Below, piece by piece: positions 8,305-14,120 of a stretch of DNA of 15,597 nucleotides. Within the stretch, counting starts at the first letter, position 1; every line of letters begins with the position of its first letter. The position numbers and the translations under genes were made by a program. This DNA comes from Clostridia bacterium. GTDB taxonomy: Bacteria > Bacillota > Clostridia > Saccharofermentanales > UBA5734. The notes under the pieces are model-generated. The model did not search any database. It had not been told where the DNA came from and saw only the letters and a list, made by a program, of their open reading frames with translations. Location: assembly GCA_017997315.1 (NCBI GenBank), contig JAGOFF010000031.1, forward strand, positions 1 through 15,597, written 5' to 3'.

Positions 8305-9556
8305 ATGCCACCTCCCCGGATACAATCGTCCATCTCGCACGGCCCCGCATCGGCATTCCGTGGAACGGCGAGTTGGCGGAGCGCGAAGCCGTGCCGTACC
8401 GATCGAACACCCATTCCTCTTCGGGATCCGCTACCACGATGTCCGCAGGCCGTCCCGGCTGAAGCGTACCGCGGTCGAGGTGCAGCAGCGCCGACGGATT
8501 GGAGGCGGTCAGCTCGGCCATCCGCTCCAGGGATATCACACCCGGTCGCACCAGATGCTCCAGAATCAGCGGGAGCGCGCTTTCAAATCCGATGAAACCG
8601 TTCGCCGCCAGACTGAACTCGATGAGTTTTTCGTCTTCATGATGGGGGGCATGGTCGGTGACGATCATATCGATCGTGCCGTCCGCGATGCCGGCGATCA
8701 CCGCCAGACGGTCCGCCTCGCTCCGCAGGGGTGGATTGACCTTGGCCAGGGTGTTGTAGCCGGCACACGCCTCTTCGGTCAGCACAAAGTAGTGCGGGCA
8801 GGTTTCACAGGTGACCCGTACGCCGCGCGACTTGGCTTCCCGGACGATGCGCACGCTGCCGGCGGTGCTCACGTGGGCGATGTGCACAGGCAGTCCGAGA
8901 TACTCCGCCAGCAGCACGTCGCGTGCGACCATGACTTCCTCGGATACGGAAGGAACTCCGCGCAGCCCCATGCGGGTGGACAGTCCTCCCTCGTTGACAG
9001 CTCCGTCCGACAATGTCGGGTCTTCGCAATGCGAGATGACCGTGAGCCCGAAGTCGGAAGCGTACAGCATGACCTTGCGCATGAAATCCGCCGAGGCGAC
9101 CGGTTTGCCGTCGTCCGATACCGCGACGATCCCCTCTTCGGCCATCAGCCCGATCTCCGCCAGTTCCTTTCCCTCCAGGTTCTTGCTCGCGGCGCCGATG
9201 GGGAAGACATTCACCGCTCCGACACGGGCGGCTTTTGAGCGGATGTACCCGACGACCGCCGGATTGTCGCAGACCGGCAGAGTGTTGGCCATGCAGGCGA
9301 CGGACGTATACCCGCCCCGCGCCGCGCTGGCCGTGCCGGTTGCGATGTCCTCCTTGTACGTGAATCCCGGATCGCGGAGATGGCAGTGGGCATCCACCAT
9401 GCCCGGCATCACGATCAGGCCGGCCGCGTCGAGGGTCCTGTCCGCCTGTCCTTCCGGCGATGCGGCGATCCGGCCGTTCCGGATCCAGATGTCGCGGACC
9501 CCTGACGATCCGACGGCGGGATCGACGACGGTCCCGTGCAGGATGTCGATGTTCAT
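8288..9556 (-). CDS. pyrC: Dihydroorotase
   Basis: Zinc amidohydrolase closing carbamoyl aspartate to dihydroorotate. The 422-residue length fits the class I (Bacillus-type) dihydroorotases. Metal and substrate motifs are intact: GMVDAHCHLRDPG with His57 and His59, the carbamate/loop region GIVAVSDDGKPV (142-153), VISHCED with His176, HIAHVST with His228, and TDHAPHH (300-306) with the catalytic Asp301, followed by GFESALPLI. C-terminal ADIVVADPEEEW is the usual small beta-sandwich return. The start ATG overlaps the pyrB stop (ATGA) and has AGGAGG 8 bases upstream, so both coupling and independent initiation are possible. It overlaps pyrF by 17 bases. No odd residues noticed. Confidence 0.97.
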   Translation of the reverse strand: MNIDILHGTVVDPAVGSSGVRDIWIRNGRIAASPEGQADRTLDAAGLIVMPGMVDAHCHLRDPGFTYKEDIATGTASAARGGYTSVACMANTLPVCDNPAVVGYIRSKAARVGAVNVFPIGAASKNLEGKELAEIGLMAEEGIVAVSDDGKPVASADFMRKVMLYASDFGLTVISHCEDPTLSDGAVNEGGLSTRMGLRGVPSVSEEVMVARDVLLAEYLGLPVHIAHVSTAGSVRIVREAKSRGVRVTCETCPHYFVLTEEACAGYNTLAKVNPPLRSEADRLAVIAGIADGTIDMIVTDHAPHHEDEKLIEFSLAANGFIGFESALPLILEHLVRPGVISLERMAELTASNPSALLHLDRGTLQPGRPADIVVADPEEEWVFDRYGTASRSANSPFHGMPMRGRARWTIVSGEVAYEPVR

Positions 9557-10482
9557 GCCTCGTTCCTCCTTGCGATCAGCAGGTACATCACCGCCATGCG
9601 TACGGCGACGCCGTTCGTGACCTGCTCGTTGATGACGGACCGGTCGGAATCGTAGATGGCGGTCGGCATTTCCACTCCATGGTTGCAGGGCCCCGGATGC
9701 ATCACCAGCGCGCCCGGTTTCGCTTCCGACAGTGCAGCCGCATCCAGCGCGAAGAATGCGGCGTACTCGGACACCGAGGGGAAAAGCGCGCTCTTTTGAC
9801 GTTCCAGCTGCAGCCGAAGCGCCATGACGGCATCCGCGCCGCGGCAGGCTTCCCGGACATTCGCGCATATCTGCACTCCGGGCTGGGCCAATCCGGGCGG
9901 AATCAGGGTGGCCGGCCCGGCGACCCGAACGGACGCGCCCATCTTCAAGAGGCCGTAGGTGTTGCTCCGCAATACCCGGGAGTGCGCGAGATCGCCGACG
10001 ATCGCGATCTCGAGACCCCGCAGATCCCCGAGTTTTTCCTGGATCGTGAACATGTCCAGCAGCGCCTGCGTAGGGTGTTCGTTCATGCCGTCCCCCGCGT
10101 TCACCACCGATGCGTCCACCAGCGGAGCGATCAGGTGCGGCGCCCCGGACTGGCTGTGCCGCATGACCAGGATATCGGTCGCCATGTTGTCGATCGTCCG
10201 GGCGGTATCGATGAGCGACTCCCCTTTGCTGACGCTGGAGCCGGTGGCTGCGATGTTCGCGGAGGCCGCCCCCATGAATTTGGATGCCATTTCAAAGGAC
10301 AGCCGGGTCCGGGTGCTGTTCTCGTAAAACAGGGTGACGACGGACTTTCCCTGCAGATGGGTGGTTTTCTTGCTGGGGGAGCGAAGCACGCGCTTCATCG
10401 AGGCAGCGGTTTCCAGAATCAGCGCGATATCCTCCGGGGGGGTCTCACGAAGACCCAACAGGTCCTTTGACTGCAGTCGCAT
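9553..10482 (-). CDS. pyrB: Aspartate carbamoyltransferase, catalytic subunit
   Basis: Transfers the carbamoyl group of carbamoyl phosphate to aspartate, the committed pyrimidine step. The 309-residue product is standard length. Conserved sites: FYENSTRTRLSFE with the STRTR phosphate loop (56-60), the SKGES loop (85-89) including Lys86, HPTQALLD (136-143), GDLAHSRV (163-170), ALRLQLER (221-228) and MHPGPCNHGVE (261-271). The usual Arg of HPGPxNRGVE is His here, a position that also varies between families. No pyrI regulatory-chain gene is nearby, as expected for Bacillota where pyrB acts alone. The start lies 3 bases past the pyrR stop with GGGGAAGG upstream. Its stop overlaps pyrC. It consumes the product of the carAB pair encoded in the same operon. 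Confidence 0.97.
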   Translation of the reverse strand: MRLQSKDLLGLRETPPEDIALILETAASMKRVLRSPSKKTTHLQGKSVVTLFYENSTRTRLSFEMASKFMGAASANIAATGSSVSKGESLIDTARTIDNMATDILVMRHSQSGAPHLIAPLVDASVVNAGDGMNEHPTQALLDMFTIQEKLGDLRGLEIAIVGDLAHSRVLRSNTYGLLKMGASVRVAGPATLIPPGLAQPGVQICANVREACRGADAVMALRLQLERQKSALFPSVSEYAAFFALDAAALSEAKPGALVMHPGPCNHGVEMPTAIYDSDRSVINEQVTNGVAVRMAVMYLLIARRNEA

Positions 10483-10485
10483 CGT

Positions 10486-11046
10486 CTACCTTCCCCTCTC
10501 CGGGATTTGCGCGCGGTCGCACAGCACTACCTGGTCTTTGCCGTCGAATTCAACCACCTGCACATGGATGATCTCGGAATTGGATGTCGGGACGTTCTTG
10601 CCGATGTAGTCCGCTCGAAAGGGCAGTTCCCGATGACCGCGGTCCACCAGGATGGCCAGCTGGATACTCGCGGGGCGTCCCATGTCGAACAGCGCCTCGA
10701 TGGCGGCCCGCACGGTTCTGCCGGTATAGAGCACATCGTCGACGAGAATGATATGTCTGCCGTTGATCACGAATGGAATCGAAGTGCCGTTGACCACGGG
10801 ATGTTCGGAAAGCATGCTCAGATCGTCCCGATAGAACGTGATGTCGAGCTCGCCCTGCTCCGGAACCATTCCCTCGATTTTTCCGATTGCACTGGCCAGC
10901 CGATGCGCGAGGGCGACCCCCCGCCGCTGGATTCCGATGAGACAGATTCCCTGTGCACCTTTGTTGCGCTCCAGGATCTCATGTGAGATCCGCGTCAGGG
11001 CGCGCTCCATCGCGGCTGCATCCATCAGCAGCGCTTTTTCGATCAT
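10486..11046 (-). CDS. pyrR: PyrR, pyrimidine operon attenuation protein / uracil phosphoribosyltransferase
   Basis: RNA-binding regulator that, when bound to UMP or UTP, stabilises the anti-antiterminator hairpin in the pyr leader and so causes termination; the family often has uracil phosphoribosyltransferase activity as well. The 186-residue product is typical (about 180). Seen: IGIQRRGVALAHRLA (38-52), ITFYRDDL (69-76), the PRPP loop ILVDDVLYTGRTVRAA (100-115) and LVDRGHRELPFRADYIGKNV (133-152), which includes the conserved region near the RNA-binding face. Start: ATG at 11046 has GGGAGGAG upstream and agrees with the family N-terminus; an upstream in-frame extension covers the attenuator and is rejected. 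First gene of the operon, and a matching PyrR target lies in its own leader, so autoregulation is expected. Confidence 0.97.
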   Translation of the reverse strand: MIEKALLMDAAAMERALTRISHEILERNKGAQGICLIGIQRRGVALAHRLASAIGKIEGMVPEQGELDITFYRDDLSMLSEHPVVNGTSIPFVINGRHIILVDDVLYTGRTVRAAIEALFDMGRPASIQLAILVDRGHRELPFRADYIGKNVPTSNSEIIHVQVVEFDGKDQVVLCDRAQIPERGR

Positions 11047-11066
11047 GCCGACTCCTCCCTTCCGAC

Positions 11067-11087
11067 CCGTCCGATACTCGCGGACGG
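11067..11087 (-). promoter_or_regulatory. Perfect 7-bp hairpin between attenuator and pyrR ribosome site
   Basis: On the minus strand CCGTCCG and CGGACGG enclose a 7-base loop (CGAGTAT), downstream of the attenuator T-run and shortly before the pyrR Shine-Dalgarno. It has no T-run, so it is not a terminator. It could tune pyrR translation or protect the readthrough transcript. It lacks the GxGAGG loop of the PyrR target. Function is unknown. Confidence 0.45.
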
Positions 11088-11100
11088 AGTGTCCGGTACA

Positions 11101-11126
11101 AAAAAACCCTCCGTGCGAACGGAAGG
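11101..11126 (-). terminator. Attenuator terminator of the pyr leader
   Basis: An 8-base-pair stem, CCTTCCGT with ACGGAGGG (one G-U pair), a TCGC loop, and then six T on the minus strand: a textbook intrinsic terminator placed before pyrR. Its 5' arm, CCTTCC at 11121-11126, is also complementary to GGAAGG at 11191-11196 inside the PyrR-binding hairpin, so the two hairpins and an antiterminator pairing exclude each other. High pyrimidine levels should favour this terminator through PyrR. Confidence 0.9.
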
Positions 11127-11190
11127 CTGCCAGCATATCCACAAGCCAAGACGCATCCGAGGATGTGCGCCCGTTGTCTCTTTGATACGC

Positions 11191-11220
11191 CCTTCCAGCC
11201 TCACGGGACGGATTAAAAGG
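11191..11220 (-). promoter_or_regulatory. PyrR-binding anti-antiterminator hairpin
   Basis: The minus strand carries GTCCCGTGAGGCT (11197-11209), which fits the known PyrR target consensus ARUCCNGNGAGGYU at all but the first base, within a hairpin closed by CCTT (11217-11220) and AAGG (11191-11194). Position between promoter and attenuator is as in B. subtilis-type pyr leaders. GGCTG and GGAAGG at 11191-11200 can alternatively pair with CAGCC and CCTTCC in the attenuator's 5' side, giving the antiterminator. The consensus is established knowledge; the pairing is read from the sequence. Confidence 0.88.
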
Positions 11221-11234
11221 CTCTTTTCGGAATG

Positions 11235-11263
11235 ATGATATCCTATCGATTGACGGTTTTCAA
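11235..11263 (-). promoter_or_regulatory. Promoter of the pyr operon
   Basis: Minus-strand TTGAAA (11258-11263), a 17-base spacer and TATCAT (11235-11240) give a strong sigma-A type match, with a start expected near 11228, just upstream of the PyrR hairpin. It overlaps the oppositely directed tRNA-Leu promoter. Confidence 0.85.
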
Positions 11264-11277
11264 GAGGCTGTGATACT
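11250..11277 (+). promoter_or_regulatory. Promoter of tRNA-Leu(CAA)
   Basis: TTGACG (11250-11255), 16-base spacer, GATACT (11272-11277); start expected near 11284, about 17 bases before the tRNA. It shares positions 11250-11263 with the divergent pyr promoter. Confidence 0.7.
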
Positions 11278-11300
11278 CTTTGATAGGATTTCGGCACCAC

Positions 11301-11387
11301 GGGGATGTGGTGGAACTGGCAGACGCAACAGACTCAAAATCTGTCGGCCGCAAGGTCATGCGGGTTCGATTCCCGCCATCCCCACCA
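11301..11387 (+). tRNA. tRNA-Leu, anticodon CAA
   Basis: An 87-base class II tRNA. Acceptor GGGGATG (11301-11307) pairs with CATCCCC (11377-11383), then discriminator A and an encoded CCA. The anticodon stem ACAGA/TCTGT surrounds the loop CTCAAAA, anticodon CAA at 11335-11337, decoding UUG. A long variable arm and the TTCGATT T-loop are present, as expected for Leu. It has its own promoter and terminator. Confidence 0.97.
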
Positions 11388-11422
11388 ACACCTGAACCGC
11401 ATGCGGCTTCAGGTGTTTTTTT
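11388..11422 (+). terminator. Terminator after tRNA-Leu(CAA)
   Basis: ACACCTGAA pairs with TTCAGGTGT, with an inner CCG/CGG extension, followed by a run of T. The stem begins at the base right after the encoded CCA. Beyond it, 11423-11537 holds no gene or motif that I can recognise. Confidence 0.9.
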
Positions 11423-11537
11423 GTTCCGCGATCCAAGTCGTCGGTTAACAACAGCGGCTGCCCGTTAAGTGCCGGAACAGGCGGATCCCCTCAAGATATC
11501 GCAATCCGACTACTGCGGCGGGAATGTATGCAACCGC

Positions 11538-11569
11538 AAACCGGGGCCGTGAATACAGCCCCGGTTTTT
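11538..11569. terminator. Hairpin, likely bidirectional terminator after the UroD-family gene
   Basis: A 10-base-pair stem, AAACCGGGGC with GCCCCGGTTT, and a 10-base loop, located about 20 bases beyond the stop of the minus-strand UroD-family gene. The T-run is better on the plus strand (five T) than on the minus strand (three T), so it may also back up the tRNA-Leu terminator. A small ATCGAT/ATCGAT inverted repeat lies between it and the stop codon. Confidence 0.65.
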
Positions 11570-11589
11570 CGGATCGATAATGATCGATG

Positions 11590-12687
11590 CTACTCCGTGA
11601 AAGACCCGGCCGCCCGATAGACCTCCAGCAGGTTGTCGAGCGGTGTGTCGTTCTGCACATGGTTGGCCGGGCAGATCACCAGACCGCCGTTCCCGCCCGC
11701 CACGCGAATCCGGTCGAGGATCTCGTTGCGCACATCTTCCACGGTCCCATGGGGCAGCGTGCGCTGGATGGACACGGTCCCGTGCAGCGTGATCCTGTCC
11801 CCGTAGAGCCGCTTGACTGTGGCGACATCCATGCATTCGGGCTGGATGGGGTTGATGATGTTGACGCCGATCTCGATAAGGTCGGGCATGATTTCGGACA
11901 GGTCGCCGTCGCTGTGGAAGAAGATCTGGATGTCCGGATTGACGGCGCGGTAGCGGCGGATCATCTCGGCCATGACCGGCTTTTCAATCTGTCTCCAGGC
12001 TTCCGGATTGACCATCATCCGGTCCTGCATCGCCAGATCGCCGTAGATCCCGATGATGTCCACTCCCGCACGGACGAACCGGAGCCCCTTCTCGATCTCG
12101 TAGGCCGCGTTCCGTTCGGTCAGCTCCCGGGCGAAATCGGGATCGATCATCATGTCGCACAGGTAGTTTTCGAGTCCGCGCATGAACCACGACACCTTGA
12201 ACGGCAGGTTCACCCGGCCGAGCAGGGCGTATTCGCCGTTATACGCATCCACTTTCTTTTTTAACGATTCGACGGACTCGTAGATGTCCATGGACGGCCA
12301 GTCGAACGAGTCCAGATCCGTCGTGTCGCGGAAAGGCCCGCTGATCCATTGGTCGTACAGCCCGTTGCTGCCCTGACGGTGCACGATGCCCCAGGCGTCT
12401 TCATAGGTGCCGTCCGGATACATGATGTATTTGAATCCGCTTTTTTCGGAAGAACCGCCCAGAATGCCGTTGGCCCGCTCCTCAAACCGCGGATGGGTCT
12501 CCTTGATAGGGATCTGCCGGAAATCGATGCCCAGCTTGACGTACAGGTCCTCCACCGTCGGGACGGACAGGTAATCCATGAGGCGGTGCGTCACATCGCG
12601 CCGGACAAAATAGTCGACCGGAACGCGATCCGGTGTCTGGTGGGCCACCGCTGTCAGGACACGTTGTCTCGAAGTCATCTTCTGCAT
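11590..12687 (-). CDS. Uroporphyrinogen decarboxylase (URO-D) family protein, likely methyltransferase-type
   Basis: A 365-residue TIM-barrel protein of the URO-D superfamily. The N-terminus MTSRQRVLTAVAHQTPDRVPVD (from residue 4) is the usual opening; later come FFHSDGDLSEIMPDLIEIG (256-274), NPIQPECMD (279-287), LHGTVSIQRTLPHGT (301-315) and a C-terminal VICPANHVQNDTP (337-349). His258, Cys285 and Cys339 are plausible metal ligands like those of MtaA/MtbA-type methyltransferases, which is why I do not call it HemE: the arginine-rich substrate site typical of heme-pathway UroD is not apparent and no other heme gene is near. Substrate unknown. No corrinoid protein gene is beside it. Start: ATG at 12687 follows AGGAAGG; an ATG at 12714 is the in-frame alternative. 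Single-gene unit, convergent with tRNA-Leu(CAA). Confidence 0.85.
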   Translation of the reverse strand: MQKMTSRQRVLTAVAHQTPDRVPVDYFVRRDVTHRLMDYLSVPTVEDLYVKLGIDFRQIPIKETHPRFEERANGILGGSSEKSGFKYIMYPDGTYEDAWGIVHRQGSNGLYDQWISGPFRDTTDLDSFDWPSMDIYESVESLKKKVDAYNGEYALLGRVNLPFKVSWFMRGLENYLCDMMIDPDFARELTERNAAYEIEKGLRFVRAGVDIIGIYGDLAMQDRMMVNPEAWRQIEKPVMAEMIRRYRAVNPDIQIFFHSDGDLSEIMPDLIEIGVNIINPIQPECMDVATVKRLYGDRITLHGTVSIQRTLPHGTVEDVRNEILDRIRVAGGNGGLVICPANHVQNDTPLDNLLEVYRAAGSFTE

Positions 12688-12707
12688 GCTGTCATACCTT
12701 CCTGTGG

Positions 12708-12729
12708 CTCCCACCGGATTCGGCGGGAG
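12708..12729 (-). promoter_or_regulatory. Leader hairpin before the UroD-family gene
   Basis: On the minus strand CTCCCGCCG and CGGTGGGAG form a 9-pair stem (one G-U) with an AATC loop, ending about 5 bases before the AGGAAGG ribosome site. No T-run follows. It could modulate translation; no known riboswitch is recognised in the roughly 60-base leader. Confidence 0.4.
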
Positions 12730-12755
12730 GGTGATTGTTCCGCAAATCCATGATC

Positions 12756-12784
12756 AGCCTACGGAAACGTCCGGGGAATGTCAA
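12756..12784 (-). promoter_or_regulatory. Probable promoter of the UroD-family gene
   Basis: A perfect TTGACA (12779-12784), 17-base spacer, and TAGGCT (12756-12761), which keeps the key T, A and final T of the -10 box but is otherwise weak. Start expected near 12749, giving a leader of about 60 bases. A weak -10 with a perfect -35 could mean activator dependence. Confidence 0.55.
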
Positions 12785-12798
12785 CCGGCGGACGGTCA

Positions 12799-12837
12799 CG
12801 AGAGGATTGCATCCGCTCCGGCATTTTGCTCCTCTCG
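12799..12837. repeat. 8-bp inverted repeat between divergent promoters
   Basis: CGAGAGGA (12799-12806) and TCCTCTCG (12830-12837) are perfect inverted copies 23 bases apart, with a small CCG/CGG pair at the centre. The element lies upstream of both the UroD-family promoter and the tRNA(CAT)-Tyr promoter, so it is transcribed by neither. It may be an operator or a relic terminator. Confidence 0.45.
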
Positions 12838-12855
12838 AACCGGTGGAATGCCCAC

Positions 12856-12884
12856 TTGACGCTTCCTGCGCGATTCTATATAAT
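12856..12884 (+). promoter_or_regulatory. Strong promoter of the tRNA(CAT)-tRNA-Tyr unit
   Basis: TTGACG (12856-12861), 17-base spacer and a perfect TATAAT (12879-12884). Start expected near 12891, about 33 bases before the first tRNA. The two tRNAs have no promoter between them. Confidence 0.9.
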
Positions 12885-12923
12885 TCCGTTTGTCGCTCAT
12901 GCGACGGTAGGCGTTCAGCGCAC

Positions 12924-13000
12924 GGGCCTTTAGCTCAGTCGGTTAGAGCAGCCGGCTCATAACCGGTCGGTCCGGGGTTCAAGTCCCTGAAGGCCCACCA
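12924..13000 (+). tRNA. tRNA with CAT anticodon (tRNA-Ile2 or elongator tRNA-Met)
   Basis: A 77-base cloverleaf: acceptor GGGCCTT pairs with AAGGCCC, then A and an encoded CCA; D-arm TAGCTCAGTCGGTTAGAGC; anticodon loop CTCATAA with CAT at 12958-12960; T-loop TTCAAGT. It lacks the initiator trait of an unpaired first acceptor base, so it is not tRNA-fMet. Its acceptor and anticodon arm (CCTTTAGCTCAG, CGGCTCATAACCG) resemble, from memory, the Bacillus isoleucine tRNA whose C34 is changed to lysidine by TilS, so I favour Ile2 over Met. This cannot be settled here. Confidence 0.93.
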
Positions 13001-13016
13001 CTCCACCCAATGCGTC

Positions 13017-13101
13017 GGGGGAATACCCAAGCGGCCAAAGGGGGCAGACTGTAAATCTGTTGTCTCCGACTTCAGTGGTTCGAATCCACTTTCCCCCACC
13101 A
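13017..13101 (+). tRNA. tRNA-Tyr, anticodon GTA
   Basis: An 85-base class II tRNA. Acceptor GGGGGAA (13017-13023) pairs with TTCCCCC (13091-13097), then A and an encoded CCA. The anticodon loop CTGTAAA gives GTA at 13051-13053. A long variable arm (TGTCTCCGACTTCA region) and TTCGAAT T-loop fit bacterial tRNA-Tyr. It lies 16 bases after the CAT tRNA and is surely cotranscribed. Confidence 0.97.
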
Positions 13102-13108
13102 GAAACAA

Positions 13109-13145
13109 AAGACCAAGCCTCGTGCTTGGTCTTTTGTGTTTTTCA
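13109..13145. terminator. Bidirectional terminator between tRNA-Tyr and the GNAT gene
   Basis: A perfect 10-base-pair stem, AAGACCAAGC with GCTTGGTCTT, CTCGT loop, followed on the plus strand by TTTGTGTTTTT. On the minus strand the same stem is followed by TTGTTTC, so it may also stop transcription from the GNAT gene that ends at 13200. Confidence 0.88.
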
Positions 13146-13199
13146 GGCTGTTGTTGTCCAGAAGTGCGGGCGGCCGATTCGCCATCGACCCGCTCGCAT

Positions 13200-13679
13200 C
13201 TATAGTCTTCTTTCCATGGATCCGCAGGTGAACGGGAAGAAATCGATTTTGAGAGTTCCAGTATGAACGAATCCGAAGGATTCGTACCATTTCTTCAATT
13301 GGACATTCTCTTCGACAATCCCGATATTGATCTGCGTGCAGCCCCGCTCCCCTGCATCCCTGATCGCGTTCGCCAGCAGGGACTCCCCGAACCCTCTGTG
13401 CCGGAACGCCGGACTGACGCACAGGTTGTTCAGCTCACATCGGCCGTCCTCCAGGAGGTGTAGAGAACAGTATCCGACGAGTTCACCCTGCTGAAAGTAT
13501 CCGTACATGAGGCGCCCCTCGTGAAACTCCCGGATCAGTCTCTCTTCCGTTGTGGCAAAAGCGACATACCGCGGTGCATTCTCCGCGGTGATCCCGAACT
13601 CATCCGCGACCGTATGAAAACTGTCCCTGATGAGGGCGCAACATCGGGATATGTCCGTCTCAGCGATCCGTTGTATCAT
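13200..13679 (-). CDS. GNAT family N-acetyltransferase
   Basis: A 159-residue single-domain acetyltransferase that would move an acetyl group from acetyl-CoA to an amine; substrate unknown. The N-terminus IQRIAETDISRCCALIRDSF is a usual GNAT opening. The central strand YGYFQQGELVGYCSLH leads into ELNNLCVSPAFRHRGFGESLL, where RHRGFG is the R/Q-x-x-G-x-G acetyl-CoA pyrophosphate motif. The C-terminal VQLKKWYESFGFVHTGTLKI is the common N...WY...GF motif. Start: ATG at 13679 has GGAAGGAG shortly upstream. An in-frame ATG at 13787 would add 36 residues with no GNAT resemblance. A TACAAT at 13797-13802 could be a -10 box, but no good -35 is seen. Convergent with the tRNA-Tyr unit, divergent from tRNA-Leu(CAG). 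Confidence 0.9.
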   Translation of the reverse strand: MIQRIAETDISRCCALIRDSFHTVADEFGITAENAPRYVAFATTEERLIREFHEGRLMYGYFQQGELVGYCSLHLLEDGRCELNNLCVSPAFRHRGFGESLLANAIRDAGERGCTQINIGIVEENVQLKKWYESFGFVHTGTLKIDFFPFTCGSMERRL

Positions 13680-13877
13680 GGGACTCCTTCCTGGGCATTC
13701 ATTCCGGCAGCGGATATCTCCGCTTCGAAGCATCGGAATCCAAAGCAGATCGGTTTCCTGCCGGGTATTGCGGTCAGGACGGATCATGCTCCTCATATTG
13801 TACTACCGCCGATCCGTATGCTGTAGCGGGATGAAACGGACACGAAGTTTTGGGGGAACCCGGTGCGAAAATCCGTA

Positions 13878-13906
13878 TTGCTTTTTCAAAGGTGCTATTG
13901 TATTAT
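13878..13906 (+). promoter_or_regulatory. Promoter of tRNA-Leu(CAG)
   Basis: TTGCTT (13878-13883), 17-base spacer, TATTAT (13901-13906). Start expected near 13913, only about 6 bases before the mature tRNA 5' end, leaving a very short piece for RNase P to remove. Confidence 0.75.
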
Positions 13907-13918
13907 TTGTCTTGCGTC

Positions 13919-14005
13919 GCGGGAATGGCGGAATTGGCAGACGCGCTAGTTTCAGGTATTAGTGGGTGTACGCCCATGCAGGTTCAAGTCCTGTTTCCCG
14001 CACCA
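13919..14005 (+). tRNA. tRNA-Leu, anticodon CAG
   Basis: An 87-base class II tRNA. Acceptor GCGGGAA (13919-13925) pairs with TTCCCGC (13995-14001), then A and an encoded CCA. The anticodon stem CTAGT/ATTAG, with one G-U pair, holds the loop TTCAGGT, anticodon CAG at 13953-13955, decoding CUG, a frequent codon in this GC-rich genome. Long variable arm GGGTGTACGCCC and T-loop TTCAAGT are present. Confidence 0.96.
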
Positions 14006-14009
14006 GAGA

Positions 14010-14041
14010 AGAGACTGTCCGAGAGGACGGTCTCTTTCTTG
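14010..14041 (+). terminator. Terminator after tRNA-Leu(CAG)
   Basis: AGAGACTGTCC and GGACGGTCTCT form an 11-pair stem (one G-U) with a GAGA loop, followed by TTCTTG. It isolates the tRNA from the helicase gene downstream. Confidence 0.85.
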
Positions 14042-14102
14042 TTCCGGGCAACCTCTTTTCACCCATCCGTATATGGGGTTGCCGGACATCCGGCGTTATC
14101 CC

Positions 14103-14120
14103 GACTGGTATACTTCTTTT
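14103..14120 (+). promoter_or_regulatory. Extended -10 promoter placing the start at the helicase ATG
   Basis: TGG followed by TATACT (14109-14114) is an extended -10 element (TGnTATAAT type). No convincing -35 lies 16-18 bases upstream. The expected first transcribed base, 7 past the -10 box, is 14121, the A of the helicase ATG, and no Shine-Dalgarno is present in the preceding bases. Confidence 0.5.

Noticed and set aside
11043..11300. Minus-strand 85-codon frame across the pyr leader, a possible leader peptide
   Set aside because: It starts upstream of the predicted transcription start, and the region is fully explained by the promoter, PyrR hairpin and terminator.
11590..12687. hemE (heme-pathway uroporphyrinogen decarboxylase)
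   Set aside because: The family fold matches, but the sequence looks like the methyltransferase-type branch and no heme genes are near.
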